The position numbers and the translations under genes were made by a program. The notes beneath the pieces were generated by a model that made no database searches, had not been told where the DNA came from, and saw only the letters and a program-made list of their open reading frames with translations. Of a stretch of DNA of 6,657 bases, positions 1-6,657 are shown in pieces (position 1 is the first letter of the stretch; each line of letters starts with the position of its first letter). The DNA comes from Candidatus Delongbacteria bacterium (lineage in GTDB: Bacteria > CAIWAD01 > BS150m-G50): assembly GCA_016784425.1 (NCBI GenBank), contig JADHUQ010000131.1, positions 1-6,657 on the forward strand. Direction: 5' to 3'.

Positions 1-1466
1 GCAAAGTAGTTTTCGTAGTGCCGGAGGGTGTACATCTGCGTCTCAAAACCAGCCTTAAGGTCATGGTTTTCCAGATATCGCTTATTGATATCGAAACGCA
101 GACCATAGGATTCAGATTCGCGCTTCATGAAGTTGCGCCAGGAGTTCTGCAGGTGGAGGGGATCGTCAGGATCACCCGGCTGCCGGAACAGCGTGGTTTC
201 ATCCAGACCACTCGAACCGGGGAGCACCGTGCGGCCATAGGCCAGATAGTCCTCTGCCGAGTCACCGAAATTGGAGCGGCCGCCACGCAACCGTGATACT
301 TTGTTGTAGTTAACAGCAAGAATGTAGTAGAGATCGGCACTCAGAGAATGATTCAGCCGCCCGTAATAGACCTGATTTTTATCCAGGTAACGTGGCAGAT
401 GTGCCGGATCGAAATAGTAGCTGTGACGATACTCCAACCAGTCATCCCGGCTGCCGATTGTACCAACATCCAGGCGCATGGCATCTGTCAACTGCGCGGT
501 CACTTTGGCAAAATAGGAATAGTAATCGTCGGTGCTGTTGGGATTCATGCCGTCCCATTTGATTGAGGGATTACGGTCGCGACTCCAGCCTTTATCTGCC
601 GCCACAAAGAACCGGTAGTTCGGGGAGTCAGGCAGAACCGGCCCGCCGAAAGCTACAGAGTAGAGGTTCTGGTCATGACGCAAAGCGTCGCCGCTCACAT
701 TGTCTGTCGACAGTTCCATCTCAAAGGTGTAGTCGGTAGCGCCGGTCTTGGTGGCATAGTTGACCACGCCGGACATGTAACGACCGTACTCGGCGCTGAA
801 ATTGCCCTTGTGCAGCAGGAAGTCGTTCCAAGCCAGTTCCGGCACATTGATGGTGACGAAACCGGAGTAAGGATCGTTAAGGGTGATACCGTCCACATTA
901 AACTGAACTTCCTCCGGGCGTCCGCCGCGAACCATAAAACGGGGTCCGTTGCTGGATTCGTTGTAGTAACGCACCCGGGTGTCGATGCAGTAGGTAAACT
1001 CGGTAACACCCGGTTGGATGGTTACCAGCTCCTTGTAGCCACTGATCGGCAGTTCCCGGATCTCCTCGCTGGGGGTGATCAAAACCGAAGAGGTTTTGTC
1101 CAGCTGGATGAGGGGTCGGGTGGCTACAACAGTAATTGACTCCCCTGCGATTGTGGTGGTGGTCATGTTGAAATCACGCGGGGTGACGAAGTCAGGAATC
1201 ACCGCCAGATTGGCAACATTCACCTTCTTATAACCCAGCACGGAGCACACCAGTGTGTACTTGCCAGCCGGGACATTGACGATGGTATAGTTCCCATCGA
1301 CATCTGAAGATGCACCATAGGTTGTCCCTTCCAGGTAGACATTGGCGCCTGCGATGGTTCTGCCGTCTGCATCGACCACCTGGCCGACAACTTTTCCGAC
1401 AGTACCCGCCAGCGCCATCACCGGAAGTATTACAACCAGTAAAAGTGCTGTCAGTTTACTCCTCAT
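1..1466 (-). CDS. TonB-dependent outer-membrane receptor with N-terminal carboxypeptidase-regulatory-like domain (N-terminal 488 residues; 3' end outside window)
   Basis: The frame is open from an ATG at 1466 to the window edge (488 codons plus 2 bases), so the C-terminal part of the barrel is missing. A GGAGG at 1471-1475, four bases before the ATG, fixes the start. Residues 1-20 are a signal peptide (MRSKLTALLL..., ending MALA). Residues about 23-105 look like a CarboxypepD_reg-like beta-sandwich, with VGKVVGQVVDADG, GANVYLEGT and DVDGNYTIVNVPAGKYTL. Residues about 108-245 are the plug, with ESITVVATRP, FMVRGGRPEEV, VDGITLNDPYSG and AEYGRYMSGVVNYATKTG. From about 247 on, aromatic-rich alternating segments fit barrel strands (e.g. 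YRFFVAADKGWSRDRNP). Family knowledge: such receptors import siderophores, cobalamin, glycans or peptides using TonB-ExbBD energy. The substrate cannot be read here, and there is no SusD-like partner in the window. A strong promoter lies about 250 bases upstream, so it is probably transcribed separately from nadC. Confidence 0.93.
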   Translation of the reverse strand, partial: MRSKLTALLLVVILPVMALAGTVGKVVGQVVDADGRTIAGANVYLEGTTYGASSDVDGNYTIVNVPAGKYTLVCSVLGYKKVNVANLAVIPDFVTPRDFNMTTTTIAGESITVVATRPLIQLDKTSSVLITPSEEIRELPISGYKELVTIQPGVTEFTYCIDTRVRYYNESSNGPRFMVRGGRPEEVQFNVDGITLNDPYSGFVTINVPELAWNDFLLHKGNFSAEYGRYMSGVVNYATKTGATDYTFEMELSTDNVSGDALRHDQNLYSVAFGGPVLPDSPNYRFFVAADKGWSRDRNPSIKWDGMNPNSTDDYYSYFAKVTAQLTDAMRLDVGTIGSRDDWLEYRHSYYFDPAHLPRYLDKNQVYYGRLNHSLSADLYYILAVNYNKVSRLRGGRSNFGDSAEDYLAYGRTVLPGSSGLDETTLFRQPGDPDDPLHLQNSWRNFMKRESESYGLRFDINKRYLENHDLKAGFETQMYTLRHYENYF

Positions 1467-1628
1467 GTTTCCTCCGTTTGATAATGATGGGTATTTTTGG
1501 TGTATCGAAGTGCGAGGGGAAAGCGCTAAAGGCAACGGAATGACGTGAAGTGATAATGCACTGTCCTTGAGTCTTTGCGATGTGCGAACTGGGATCATGG
1601 AACGACACAGCCTCTCCCCTGAATGTGA

Positions 1629-1654
1629 CAGACCCCGTCTGCACCGGTTCAGAC
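1629..1654 (-). promoter_or_regulatory. Competing hairpins in the receptor mRNA leader
   Basis: On the minus strand GTCTG (1654-1650), CAGAC (1641-1637) and GTCTG (1633-1629) follow one another. The middle CAGAC can pair perfectly with either flanking GTCTG, giving a 5-bp stem with an 8-base loop or a 5-bp stem with a GGG loop, so the two structures exclude each other. Such an arrangement could act as a switch in the leader. However, the stems are short, there is no U-run next to them, and they lie about 160 bases from the ribosome-binding site, so they could equally be chance. Confidence 0.25.
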
Positions 1655-1683
1655 ATAGCCGCATAATGAACGTGTTTAGCAAA

Positions 1684-1712
1684 AATGTGATTGCGCCTTA
1701 GAATGTGATTGC
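1684..1712. repeat. Two 11-base direct repeats just downstream of the predicted receptor promoter
   Basis: AATGTGATTGC occurs at 1684-1694 and again at 1702-1712, so the copies are 18 bases apart start to start. On the minus strand each reads GCAATCACATT. They would sit at about +7 to +35 relative to the predicted start of the receptor transcript. The TGTGA core resembles a CRP/FNR-family half-site, but the copies are direct rather than inverted. A shorter related AATGTGA lies at 1622-1628. The placement suggests an operator for a repressor or tandem-binding regulator, which is inference. Confidence 0.5.
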
Positions 1713-1725
1713 CCTATTCAGCCAT

Positions 1726-1754
1726 ATCCTACCCTTCTCCCGGTACTTTGTCAA
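1726..1754 (-). promoter_or_regulatory. Sigma-70-type promoter for the TonB receptor gene
   Basis: On the minus strand a perfect -35 box TTGACA (1754-1749) is followed by exactly 17 bases and a -10 box TAGGAT (1731-1726), which matches TATAAT at four of six positions including the conserved first two and last two. The expected transcription start is near 1718-1720, giving a leader of about 250 bases before the receptor ATG. It is the best promoter-like match I noticed in the non-coding sequence of the window and points at the receptor gene. It is predicted from sequence only. Confidence 0.7.
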
Positions 1755-1949
1755 GCATATTTCTCCTGTCTCAGGTCGCTCCACAGGCTGTTGGATGGGA
1801 TTTCACCGGAATGAATGGTGCCGAAACGGCTGGCTAACTGGGTTTATTGATCCCTGGCCTGGGCTGGAAGCTGGGAATGTGCTGTGGGGGTAGATTTTGC
1901 GACATCGGTGAGACAAGCCTTACACAAATCGATCTCCTCTATTTGCGGG

Positions 1950-1964
1950 AAACCGGACCGGTTT
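1950..1964. repeat. 15-base palindrome downstream of nadC
   Basis: AAACCGGACCGGTTT is a perfect inverted repeat with 7-base arms around a single central A. As RNA it could form a 6-bp stem with a 3-base loop. On the plus strand it is followed by two further T residues, so it is at best a weak terminator for plus-strand transcription. On the minus strand, where nadC is transcribed, no U-run follows. It could be a protein-binding site, but it lies about 200 bases upstream of the receptor promoter. Confidence 0.35.
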
Positions 1965-2005
1965 TTATCCGAGTTGTCTTCTGTCCTGAATAATCGCTTC
2001 ACCCA

Positions 2006-2875
2006 TCAATTTTGATCTGCATAATTGCCGATCTGCATGGAGAAATCGAAAGCCGGCGCCGAGTGGGTTACCGCACCTATGGAGATGAATTTTATGCCGC
2101 TGGCGCCCAGTTTACCGATCCGGTCGGCGGTGATATTTCCAGAGAGCTCCAGTTGGATACTGTTGTGGGGAATGGCTCCCACCTCCCGGATCATCTCATC
2201 GTCGAAGTGGTCCAGCATGATAATGTCAGGGTTCATTGCCACCGCTTCGCGGAACTGATCAAGATCTGTCACCTCAATTTCTACCGGAATATCTTCACAC
2301 AGCTTCTGGCGATGCTTGAAGACAAGCTCCAGCGCCGGTCTGACACCACCGGCAGCGGCAATATGGTTGTCTTTGATCATGTACTGATCATAAAGACCCA
2401 GACGATGATTCTGCATACCTCCAACACGAACGGCGTACTTTTCCAGCAGCCGGTAACCGGGGGTGGTTTTACGGGTATCCAGCAATATCGGCAGCTCTCC
2501 CACCTGTTCAGCCAGGTGCAGCGCGGCACTGGTGGCTATACCGGAGAGTCTCCCCAGGAAGTTCAGCAGGATGCGTTCCCCGGCCAGCAGCTCCCGGACA
2601 GGACCGGTCAGCTTTAAAACAGTCTCCCCCTGTTTTACCTGGTCGCCATCACTAGCCAGCTCCTCAATCTGTGTATTTCCGCCGAGAGCCTCGTAGACCA
2701 GCCTGCTGATAAAGAGCCCGGCAATAACACCCGCCTGCTTGGCGACAATCCGGGCAGTGTGCAGCTGGTTCTCCTGAAACACGGCCAGGCTGGTGATGTC
2801 CCCCCGCTCTCCCAGATCCTCTTGCAGCGCCAGTTCCACGAGGTGGTGCGCGCTCTGCAGTATCGCCTGCTCCAT
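2006..2875 (-). CDS. nadC: Nicotinate-nucleotide diphosphorylase (carboxylating) / quinolinate phosphoribosyltransferase
   Basis: Cytoplasmic enzyme of de novo NAD synthesis. It converts quinolinate and PRPP to nicotinate mononucleotide, CO2 and pyrophosphate. The 289 residues are full family length. The N-terminal domain carries EDLGERGDIT (20-28) and GERILLNFLGRLSGIAT (99-115, with Arg101). The open alpha/beta barrel has DTRKTTPGYRLLEKYAVRVG (133-152), NHRLGLYD (156-163), MIKDNHI (166-172), the acidic EIEV with Glu201, IMLDHF with Asp222, ELSGNI (243-248) and the phosphate-binding stretch KFISIGAVTHSAP (262-274). The expected substrate-binding Arg, His and Lys residues (Arg101, Arg135, Lys136, His157, Arg158, Lys168) are all present. 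The ATG at 2875 overlaps the TAA of the TPR gene by one base (TAATG), and a GGAGG at 2886-2890 lies ten bases upstream, so translational coupling is likely. No nadA, nadB or NAD-responsive site was seen nearby. Confidence 0.97.
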   Translation of the reverse strand: MEQAILQSAHHLVELALQEDLGERGDITSLAVFQENQLHTARIVAKQAGVIAGLFISRLVYEALGGNTQIEELASDGDQVKQGETVLKLTGPVRELLAGERILLNFLGRLSGIATSAALHLAEQVGELPILLDTRKTTPGYRLLEKYAVRVGGMQNHRLGLYDQYMIKDNHIAAAGGVRPALELVFKHRQKLCEDIPVEIEVTDLDQFREAVAMNPDIIMLDHFDDEMIREVGAIPHNSIQLELSGNITADRIGKLGASGIKFISIGAVTHSAPAFDFSMQIGNYADQN

Positions 2876-5800
2876 TATTCCCGCTCCTCCAATGATTCCA
2901 ATTGCCGCAACCGTTCAGCAGCGCTCTTGCCAAAACTGCTGCCCAGCCCCCGCTCGGCGATAATCCGTTGATAGAGATCGCGGGCGCGCTCCGGACGCTC
3001 CAGTTGTTCATAGGCCTGCGCCGCCTGGTAGATGGCGGTAATTTCCCACTCCAGCTCAGAATGGTAATCGAAATAGGTAACCTTGAGAAATTCCGCGATG
3101 GCGGATTCGTAATCACCCCGGTCATAATAGCACTGCCCGATGTAATACTGGATGGCGGCGGAATTATCCCGATTGGCGGTCTGCAACAGCTGGCGGAACC
3201 ACTCGAGAGCTTTATCGGTGTAGCCGCTGGTGCGATATAAATTGCCCAACTCTATCCGGCGCTGTGTGATCTCCTCCGGATCAACCGATAGCTCCAGCAA
3301 CTCCTCCAGCAGTGGTATAGCGGCTTCCGGCAGGTTCATCAGCTTGTAGGCGGCGATCAGATTACCCAGTACCGCCAGCCGCTCGCGCGGTGCGGATAGA
3401 TCGATTAAAGCGTTGCGGAAGGCCAGTACCGACTGTTCCAGATTGCCGGTACGGGAGAAGAGGGTCCCGAGCGATAAATGTACCCGACCACGCAGGGCAC
3501 CGGGGGCGAGGGTTTGTGACAGTTGCTGCAGCTCTGTGATCGCGGTCTCTTCATTACCCAACAGTATCTGCAGTCGAGCCAGTTCATAGCGTGCTTCGGC
3601 GTGGTATTTTGTGGTACCCTTAACTTTCAACACCATTTTCAGCAGCTTGTCCGCGTCGTCGTACTGCTGGGCCTGGAGCAGATGGCGTCCCTTTTCCCAG
3701 CGATAACGGGTGACGCAGGTGTCTTCCAGTACCTGCCCCTTGTACTCCTTGAGGTAGCTGCTGATGTTCTTCTTAGCCCGCTCCAGCTGTCCGGTACGCA
3801 GATCTGCCAGAATAATGAAGAAACGGTATTCGATTGCCCGTTCCGGTTGCAGCGGTACCAGTCGCTGGAAGAGCAGCTGCGCTGCTGCCGCCTGCTCCCG
3901 GTTGAACTCCAGAAAAGCCAGCTGTCGTATCGCCTCCAGGGTACCGGGATACTCCGGGTGGTTCTGCATCAGGTAGGACCAGTAGGATGCAGCCCGCCGG
4001 TTGTCATCCAATCGCGCATAAACCTCCCCGATCCTGTAGAGCGCGTCCAGGTAGCGATCACCGTGAGCGCCGGCGGTCAGATAACGGAGGAAATGGGGCA
4101 ACGCCTCCTGTGGTTGTTCCAGGAGTAGATAGAGTCGGCCGATTTCATATTCGTTGGCCGGTGCAGCCACCGGGACGATATTAACCGGCATTCGCTCCGC
4201 TTCCAGCCGGTGGTTGAGCTCCAGGTAAATGGCCAGGGCGGCGGCGTGATTGCCGGCAGCAGCCTGCAGGCGCGCCAGTTCGAGGTCCAGTTCGGTTGCG
4301 GCGGGATGATACCAGTAATCCGTTTGAAACCTGCGGGCAGCTTCTACTCTTTCCGTTTCAGTCAGACCGGGGAGATAAAAGAGCTGTAACAGGGCGGTGG
4401 CCGCCTCGCCAGTTCCAGGGTGCTCCTCCATAACCTGACGGCATTGTCCTGCGGCGAGTTCCCAGTCAGCGAGCTGCTCGGCGAGTCCGCTGCGCAGCAA
4501 TAACACTGCGGCGCCTTCCGTTCCACTGCTGTCAAGCAGGGCGAGGGCGTGGTGTGCTGTTGCAGCAGCACGATCCAGGTCGGGTTCGTGTCGGGCACTG
4601 TTCAGATTTGCCGCAGCTGCAGCCTGCAGTAACAGCGGGTCGCCGCCGGTTTGCAGTTCCACTGTGCGGGCATACTGCTGGTAATAGCTCAGGCTGTCGG
4701 TGGCGTTTGCAGCCTCCCTGTCTGCCAGCAGCAAAACCGCCTGGTACCGCCAGGGAGCCGGCAGACCTTTTTGCAGAAGTCGCTGCAGCGGTTCCCGGAT
4801 ATCCTCACCGCCGGCACTGCGTATACGTAACCAGTGATACTCTGCCGCAAGAGTGCTGTTGTCGTTGCCACCTGTTTGAACAGCCCTTTCCAGCAGCGGG
4901 AGCGCCTGGGTGTCGTCATGCAGTTCTTCAGCATAGATCAACCCCAGCTCCGCCGGGAGATTTCCACTGCCCCCTCCCTCACCCGACAACAACAGCAAGG
5001 TTATACGGGGCAACAGTTCTGTCATTTTCACACGGGGTGCAATCATTGCAGTTCGCAACCGCTCCAGCTCTCCCAGCAACGGCGAGGCGGGATAGTTGTT
5101 CTCGAATGAAGCACAGAGACGATCTGCCATCTCGTATTGGCCGGATGCGGCGCGCAGCCGGATGATCTCCAGGGCCAGCTCATCGGCAGTCTCGGTACGT
5201 CCCGGTTGCAGACGCGCCATCAGGTAGTCAGCCTGAGACCACTGTTCCGACTGGCGATAATAACGCAGCAGTGTCAGCGCCCAGGCCGGCTCGGTGGAGC
5301 CAATCTCAAGCACCAGCCGGGGCAGGTCCAGACCGCCCGCCTGGGCGGGGTGCTCCAGGAACCAGCGCAAAGCCCACCTCTGGAGCCGGGTCTGCGTAGA
5401 GTCGGCATCCCGGTAGAGTCCTGCAGCCGCCCGTTGAGCCAAACGGTAATTTCCCTGGCGATCGGCCGTCCAGGCAGTTTTGAAATTCTGGATCGGGTCT
5501 GGTGTTGCGATCTGACCCCAGGCCGCCAGGGCGCTGTCGGGATGCTCGCTGAAAAAATGGATGTCACCCAGCAGTTCCAGCCATTCGGCATCCTGGTTGG
5601 CAGTGGGGGTATCGGTGGACATGACCTTACGGGCCGCGCTGTAATCGCCGATTGTCACCAGCAGCCGGGTCAATTCCAGCAGCAGGGTGTGCCGCTCTTC
5701 CACACCGGCACTCTGTTCCAGGCGTCGTTCCAGCAGAGCGACCCCTTCATCAAAGAAACCACGGCTGAAATGCACTCGCGCCAGCAGAACAGAAGCCTGC

Positions 5801-6444
5801 AGAGCTGTTTCAACGGTCACCCGCTCCAACGGTATCTTGCCCAGGGCCAGCTCGGCATCCACATAGTTTTCCTGCGCAAAAGCGATCTGCGCTTCCAGCA
5901 GCAGGGCGCTGAAGTAGTGGGGGGAAGTTGTGTAGCTGAGCTGCAGACGTTCCAGCAGGCCGAGGGCTCGCTCCTGACTCCCGATTTGCTGAGCCATCCG
6001 GGCGGCCTGCAACAGGCCGAGGGGTGCCAGGGGTGAGCCGGGGACGAGATCGGCAACCCGGACATAGTTCTCCAGCGCCGCAGACAGGTTCCCCTCCTGG
6101 CGATAACAGTCTCCTGTCTTCAGCTGGGCGTCGGGGGCCTGACCACTGGCGGTATACTCCAACACTACCCGCTGGTACATCCGCCGGGCGGCGAGGTAGT
6201 CCTCCTCCTGGAAGAGACACTCTCCCTGCATGAAGAATGCTTCCGGTACACGGGGACTGGTGGGATAACGGCGAATAAACTCGGCGTACTGCTGGGCGGC
6301 GACATCGTAAAGTCCGTCGTGATACAACTTGCCGGCGTATTCATAATCGCGCCCCTCGCTGTCAGCATCAGCCAACACCACTGACACCATCAGGCACGCA
6401 ACCATTGCCATCATTGCCGTGGCCTTAAAGACTCTGCCGGTCAT
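2875..6444 (-). CDS. Very large exported tetratricopeptide-repeat protein (envelope scaffold, function unknown)
   Basis: This is a 1,189-residue protein from the ATG at 6444. An in-frame GTG at 6465 would add seven residues, but AGGGGG at 6449-6454 is well spaced for the ATG, which also places the signal peptide at the very N-terminus. Residues 1 to about 27 are a signal peptide (MTGRVFKATAMMAM..., A-x-A site at LADA), so the mature protein should be periplasmic or envelope-associated. The N-terminal part (34-276) holds about seven TPR-like helix pairs, the first ones (YEYAGKLYHDGLYDVAAQQY, FFMQGECLFQEEDYLAARRM) resembling BamD/CpoB-type repeats. The middle (about 280-790) is Ala/Leu/Gln-rich, helical and more degenerate. 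Clear TPRs return at about 795-869 and 950-1166 (e.g. YYIGQCYYDRGDYESAIAEF). No enzymatic domain or later membrane segment is seen. TPR arrays bind proteins, so a scaffold in envelope assembly is plausible but inferred. Its stop overlaps the nadC start. Confidence 0.9.
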   Translation of the reverse strand: MTGRVFKATAMMAMVACLMVSVVLADADSEGRDYEYAGKLYHDGLYDVAAQQYAEFIRRYPTSPRVPEAFFMQGECLFQEEDYLAARRMYQRVVLEYTASGQAPDAQLKTGDCYRQEGNLSAALENYVRVADLVPGSPLAPLGLLQAARMAQQIGSQERALGLLERLQLSYTTSPHYFSALLLEAQIAFAQENYVDAELALGKIPLERVTVETALQASVLLARVHFSRGFFDEGVALLERRLEQSAGVEERHTLLLELTRLLVTIGDYSAARKVMSTDTPTANQDAEWLELLGDIHFFSEHPDSALAAWGQIATPDPIQNFKTAWTADRQGNYRLAQRAAAGLYRDADSTQTRLQRWALRWFLEHPAQAGGLDLPRLVLEIGSTEPAWALTLLRYYRQSEQWSQADYLMARLQPGRTETADELALEIIRLRAASGQYEMADRLCASFENNYPASPLLGELERLRTAMIAPRVKMTELLPRITLLLLSGEGGGSGNLPAELGLIYAEELHDDTQALPLLERAVQTGGNDNSTLAAEYHWLRIRSAGGEDIREPLQRLLQKGLPAPWRYQAVLLLADREAANATDSLSYYQQYARTVELQTGGDPLLLQAAAAANLNSARHEPDLDRAAATAHHALALLDSSGTEGAAVLLLRSGLAEQLADWELAAGQCRQVMEEHPGTGEAATALLQLFYLPGLTETERVEAARRFQTDYWYHPAATELDLELARLQAAAGNHAAALAIYLELNHRLEAERMPVNIVPVAAPANEYEIGRLYLLLEQPQEALPHFLRYLTAGAHGDRYLDALYRIGEVYARLDDNRRAASYWSYLMQNHPEYPGTLEAIRQLAFLEFNREQAAAAQLLFQRLVPLQPERAIEYRFFIILADLRTGQLERAKKNISSYLKEYKGQVLEDTCVTRYRWEKGRHLLQAQQYDDADKLLKMVLKVKGTTKYHAEARYELARLQILLGNEETAITELQQLSQTLAPGALRGRVHLSLGTLFSRTGNLEQSVLAFRNALIDLSAPRERLAVLGNLIAAYKLMNLPEAAIPLLEELLELSVDPEEITQRRIELGNLYRTSGYTDKALEWFRQLLQTANRDNSAAIQYYIGQCYYDRGDYESAIAEFLKVTYFDYHSELEWEITAIYQAAQAYEQLERPERARDLYQRIIAERGLGSSFGKSAAERLRQLESLEERE

Positions 6445-6448
6445 ACTG

Positions 6449-6454
6449 CCCCCT
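6449..6454 (-). promoter_or_regulatory. Shine-Dalgarno sequence deciding the start of the TPR gene
   Basis: AGGGGG lies on the minus strand four bases before the ATG at 6444. The alternative GTG at 6465 has no purine-rich box at a suitable distance. This favours the ATG and a protein of 1,189 residues. Confidence 0.6.
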
Positions 6455-6507
6455 GTTTGTATCACATAGTTGCGAGGTCGTCTATCGACAGGGCAATTGC
6501 GCTTTGC

Positions 6508-6657
6508 CTACTCCTCAATTACGCTCAGATGAGCATAACCCGCAACCAGCTTTTTTACGGAATCCTCGAAGCGCACCTTGATACGGGCATCATTGCCCAG
6601 ACCGCTGATCTGCATCACCTGTCCGATTCCGAAGGTGGGGTGACGCACCCAGACACC
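6508..6657 (-). CDS. C-terminal end of a UvrD/PcrA-type superfamily 1 DNA helicase (5' part outside window)
   Basis: The last 49 codons before a TAG at 6508-6510 are present. The peptide begins GVWVRHPTFGIGQVMQISG, continues with DARIKVRFEDSVKKLVAGYA and ends HLSVIEE. The pattern V-RHP-FG-G-V, then V-VRF, then KKL---YA-L-V is that of the small Tudor-like domain that closes UvrD/PcrA helicases. In PcrA this domain contacts RNA polymerase. Family role: an ATP-dependent 3'-5' helicase in nucleotide-excision and mismatch repair and in removal of stalled complexes. No helicase motif is inside the window, so the call rests on this tail alone and the choice between UvrD, PcrA or a relative is open. 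The TPR gene starts 63 bases downstream on the same strand with no obvious terminator or strong promoter between, which suggests co-transcription. Confidence 0.75.
   Translation of the reverse strand, partial: GVWVRHPTFGIGQVMQISGLGNDARIKVRFEDSVKKLVAGYAHLSVIEE

Larger units (their letters stand above)
1467..2005. other. Intergenic region between nadC and the TonB receptor gene
   Basis: This is 539 bases without a convincing gene. Read on the minus strand it holds, in order: a possible short in-frame ORF after nadC (2002-1844, weak), a 15-base palindrome (1950-1964), a sigma-70-type promoter (1726-1754), two 11-base direct repeats (1684-1712), a pair of competing hairpins (1629-1654), and the Shine-Dalgarno sequence of the receptor gene (1471-1475). 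I found no hairpin plus U-run that would make a good intrinsic terminator for nadC on the minus strand, so how nadC transcription ends is unclear. I recognised no known riboswitch class in the leader by eye. Confidence 0.75.

Noticed and set aside
1456..1656. 66-codon minus-strand ORF in the receptor leader, overlapping the receptor start
   Set aside because: No Shine-Dalgarno sequence precedes its ATG, the peptide resembles no family I recognise, and it overlaps the better supported receptor start. A chance ORF in the leader is the simpler reading, although a leader peptide is not excluded.
1705..1893. 62-codon plus-strand ORF in the intergenic region
   Set aside because: It starts at a GTG without a ribosome-binding site, crosses the minus-strand promoter, and its peptide looks like random translation.
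2012..2617. 201-codon plus-strand ORF opposite nadC
   Set aside because: It lies antisense to an intact, motif-complete nadC. It is a shadow created by that gene's codon use.
5137..6036. 299-codon plus-strand ORF opposite the TPR gene
   Set aside because: It is long but antisense to a well supported TPR frame, Gln/Gly-rich without domain signatures, and explained by the high-GC, low-stop antisense of an Ala/Leu/Gln-rich gene.
6373..6396. Lipoprotein signal (MVAC) in the TPR leader peptide
   Set aside because: The Cys is inside the hydrophobic core and followed by more hydrophobic residues (LMVSVVLA), so cleavage there is unlikely. An A-x-A signal peptidase I site follows.
6445..6465. GTG at 6465 as the start of the TPR protein
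   Set aside because: It adds MIQTGGS ahead of a typical signal peptide and lacks a Shine-Dalgarno sequence, whereas the ATG at 6444 has AGGGGG at good spacing.
6488..6512. GGCAA...TTGCC inverted repeat after the helicase stop as a terminator
   Set aside because: The stem is only 5 bp and no U-run follows on the minus strand.

Overview
All recognisable genes lie on the minus strand, so the window reads right to left: the 3' end of a UvrD/PcrA-type DNA helicase gene, a very large exported TPR-repeat protein, nadC (quinolinate phosphoribosyltransferase), a 539-base non-coding interval, and the 5' part of a TonB-dependent outer-membrane receptor gene that runs off the left edge. No RNA gene, insertion sequence, CRISPR array or phage gene was seen.

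The organism is a diderm (Gram-negative-type) bacterium, because it has a TonB-dependent receptor and an exported TPR protein. A carboxypeptidase-regulatory-like domain ahead of the receptor plug, a periplasmic TPR protein of about 1,200 residues, and moderately high G+C suggest the Bacteroidota/FCB-related or candidate-phylum diderms (Zixibacteria- or Cloacimonadota-like). This placement is inferred from gene style only and is not firm.

Layout: helicase tail (6508-6657), a 63-base gap, TPR protein (2875-6444), nadC (2006-2875, start codon sharing one base with the TPR stop in TAATG), intergenic region (1467-2005), receptor (1-1466, incomplete). The helicase, TPR and nadC genes are packed like one transcription unit, and the TPR-nadC junction looks translationally coupled. 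The receptor has its own promoter: TTGACA, 17 bases, TAGGAT. This predicts a 5' leader of about 250 bases containing two 11-base direct repeats and two mutually exclusive small hairpins.

The genes do not form a pathway. nadC is NAD biosynthesis, the helicase is DNA repair/replication, the TPR protein is probably an envelope scaffold, and the receptor is for nutrient uptake. I see no convincing novel defence or biosynthetic system. The points most worth a second look are the receptor leader and its repeats, and the unusual coupling of nadC to a giant exported TPR protein.
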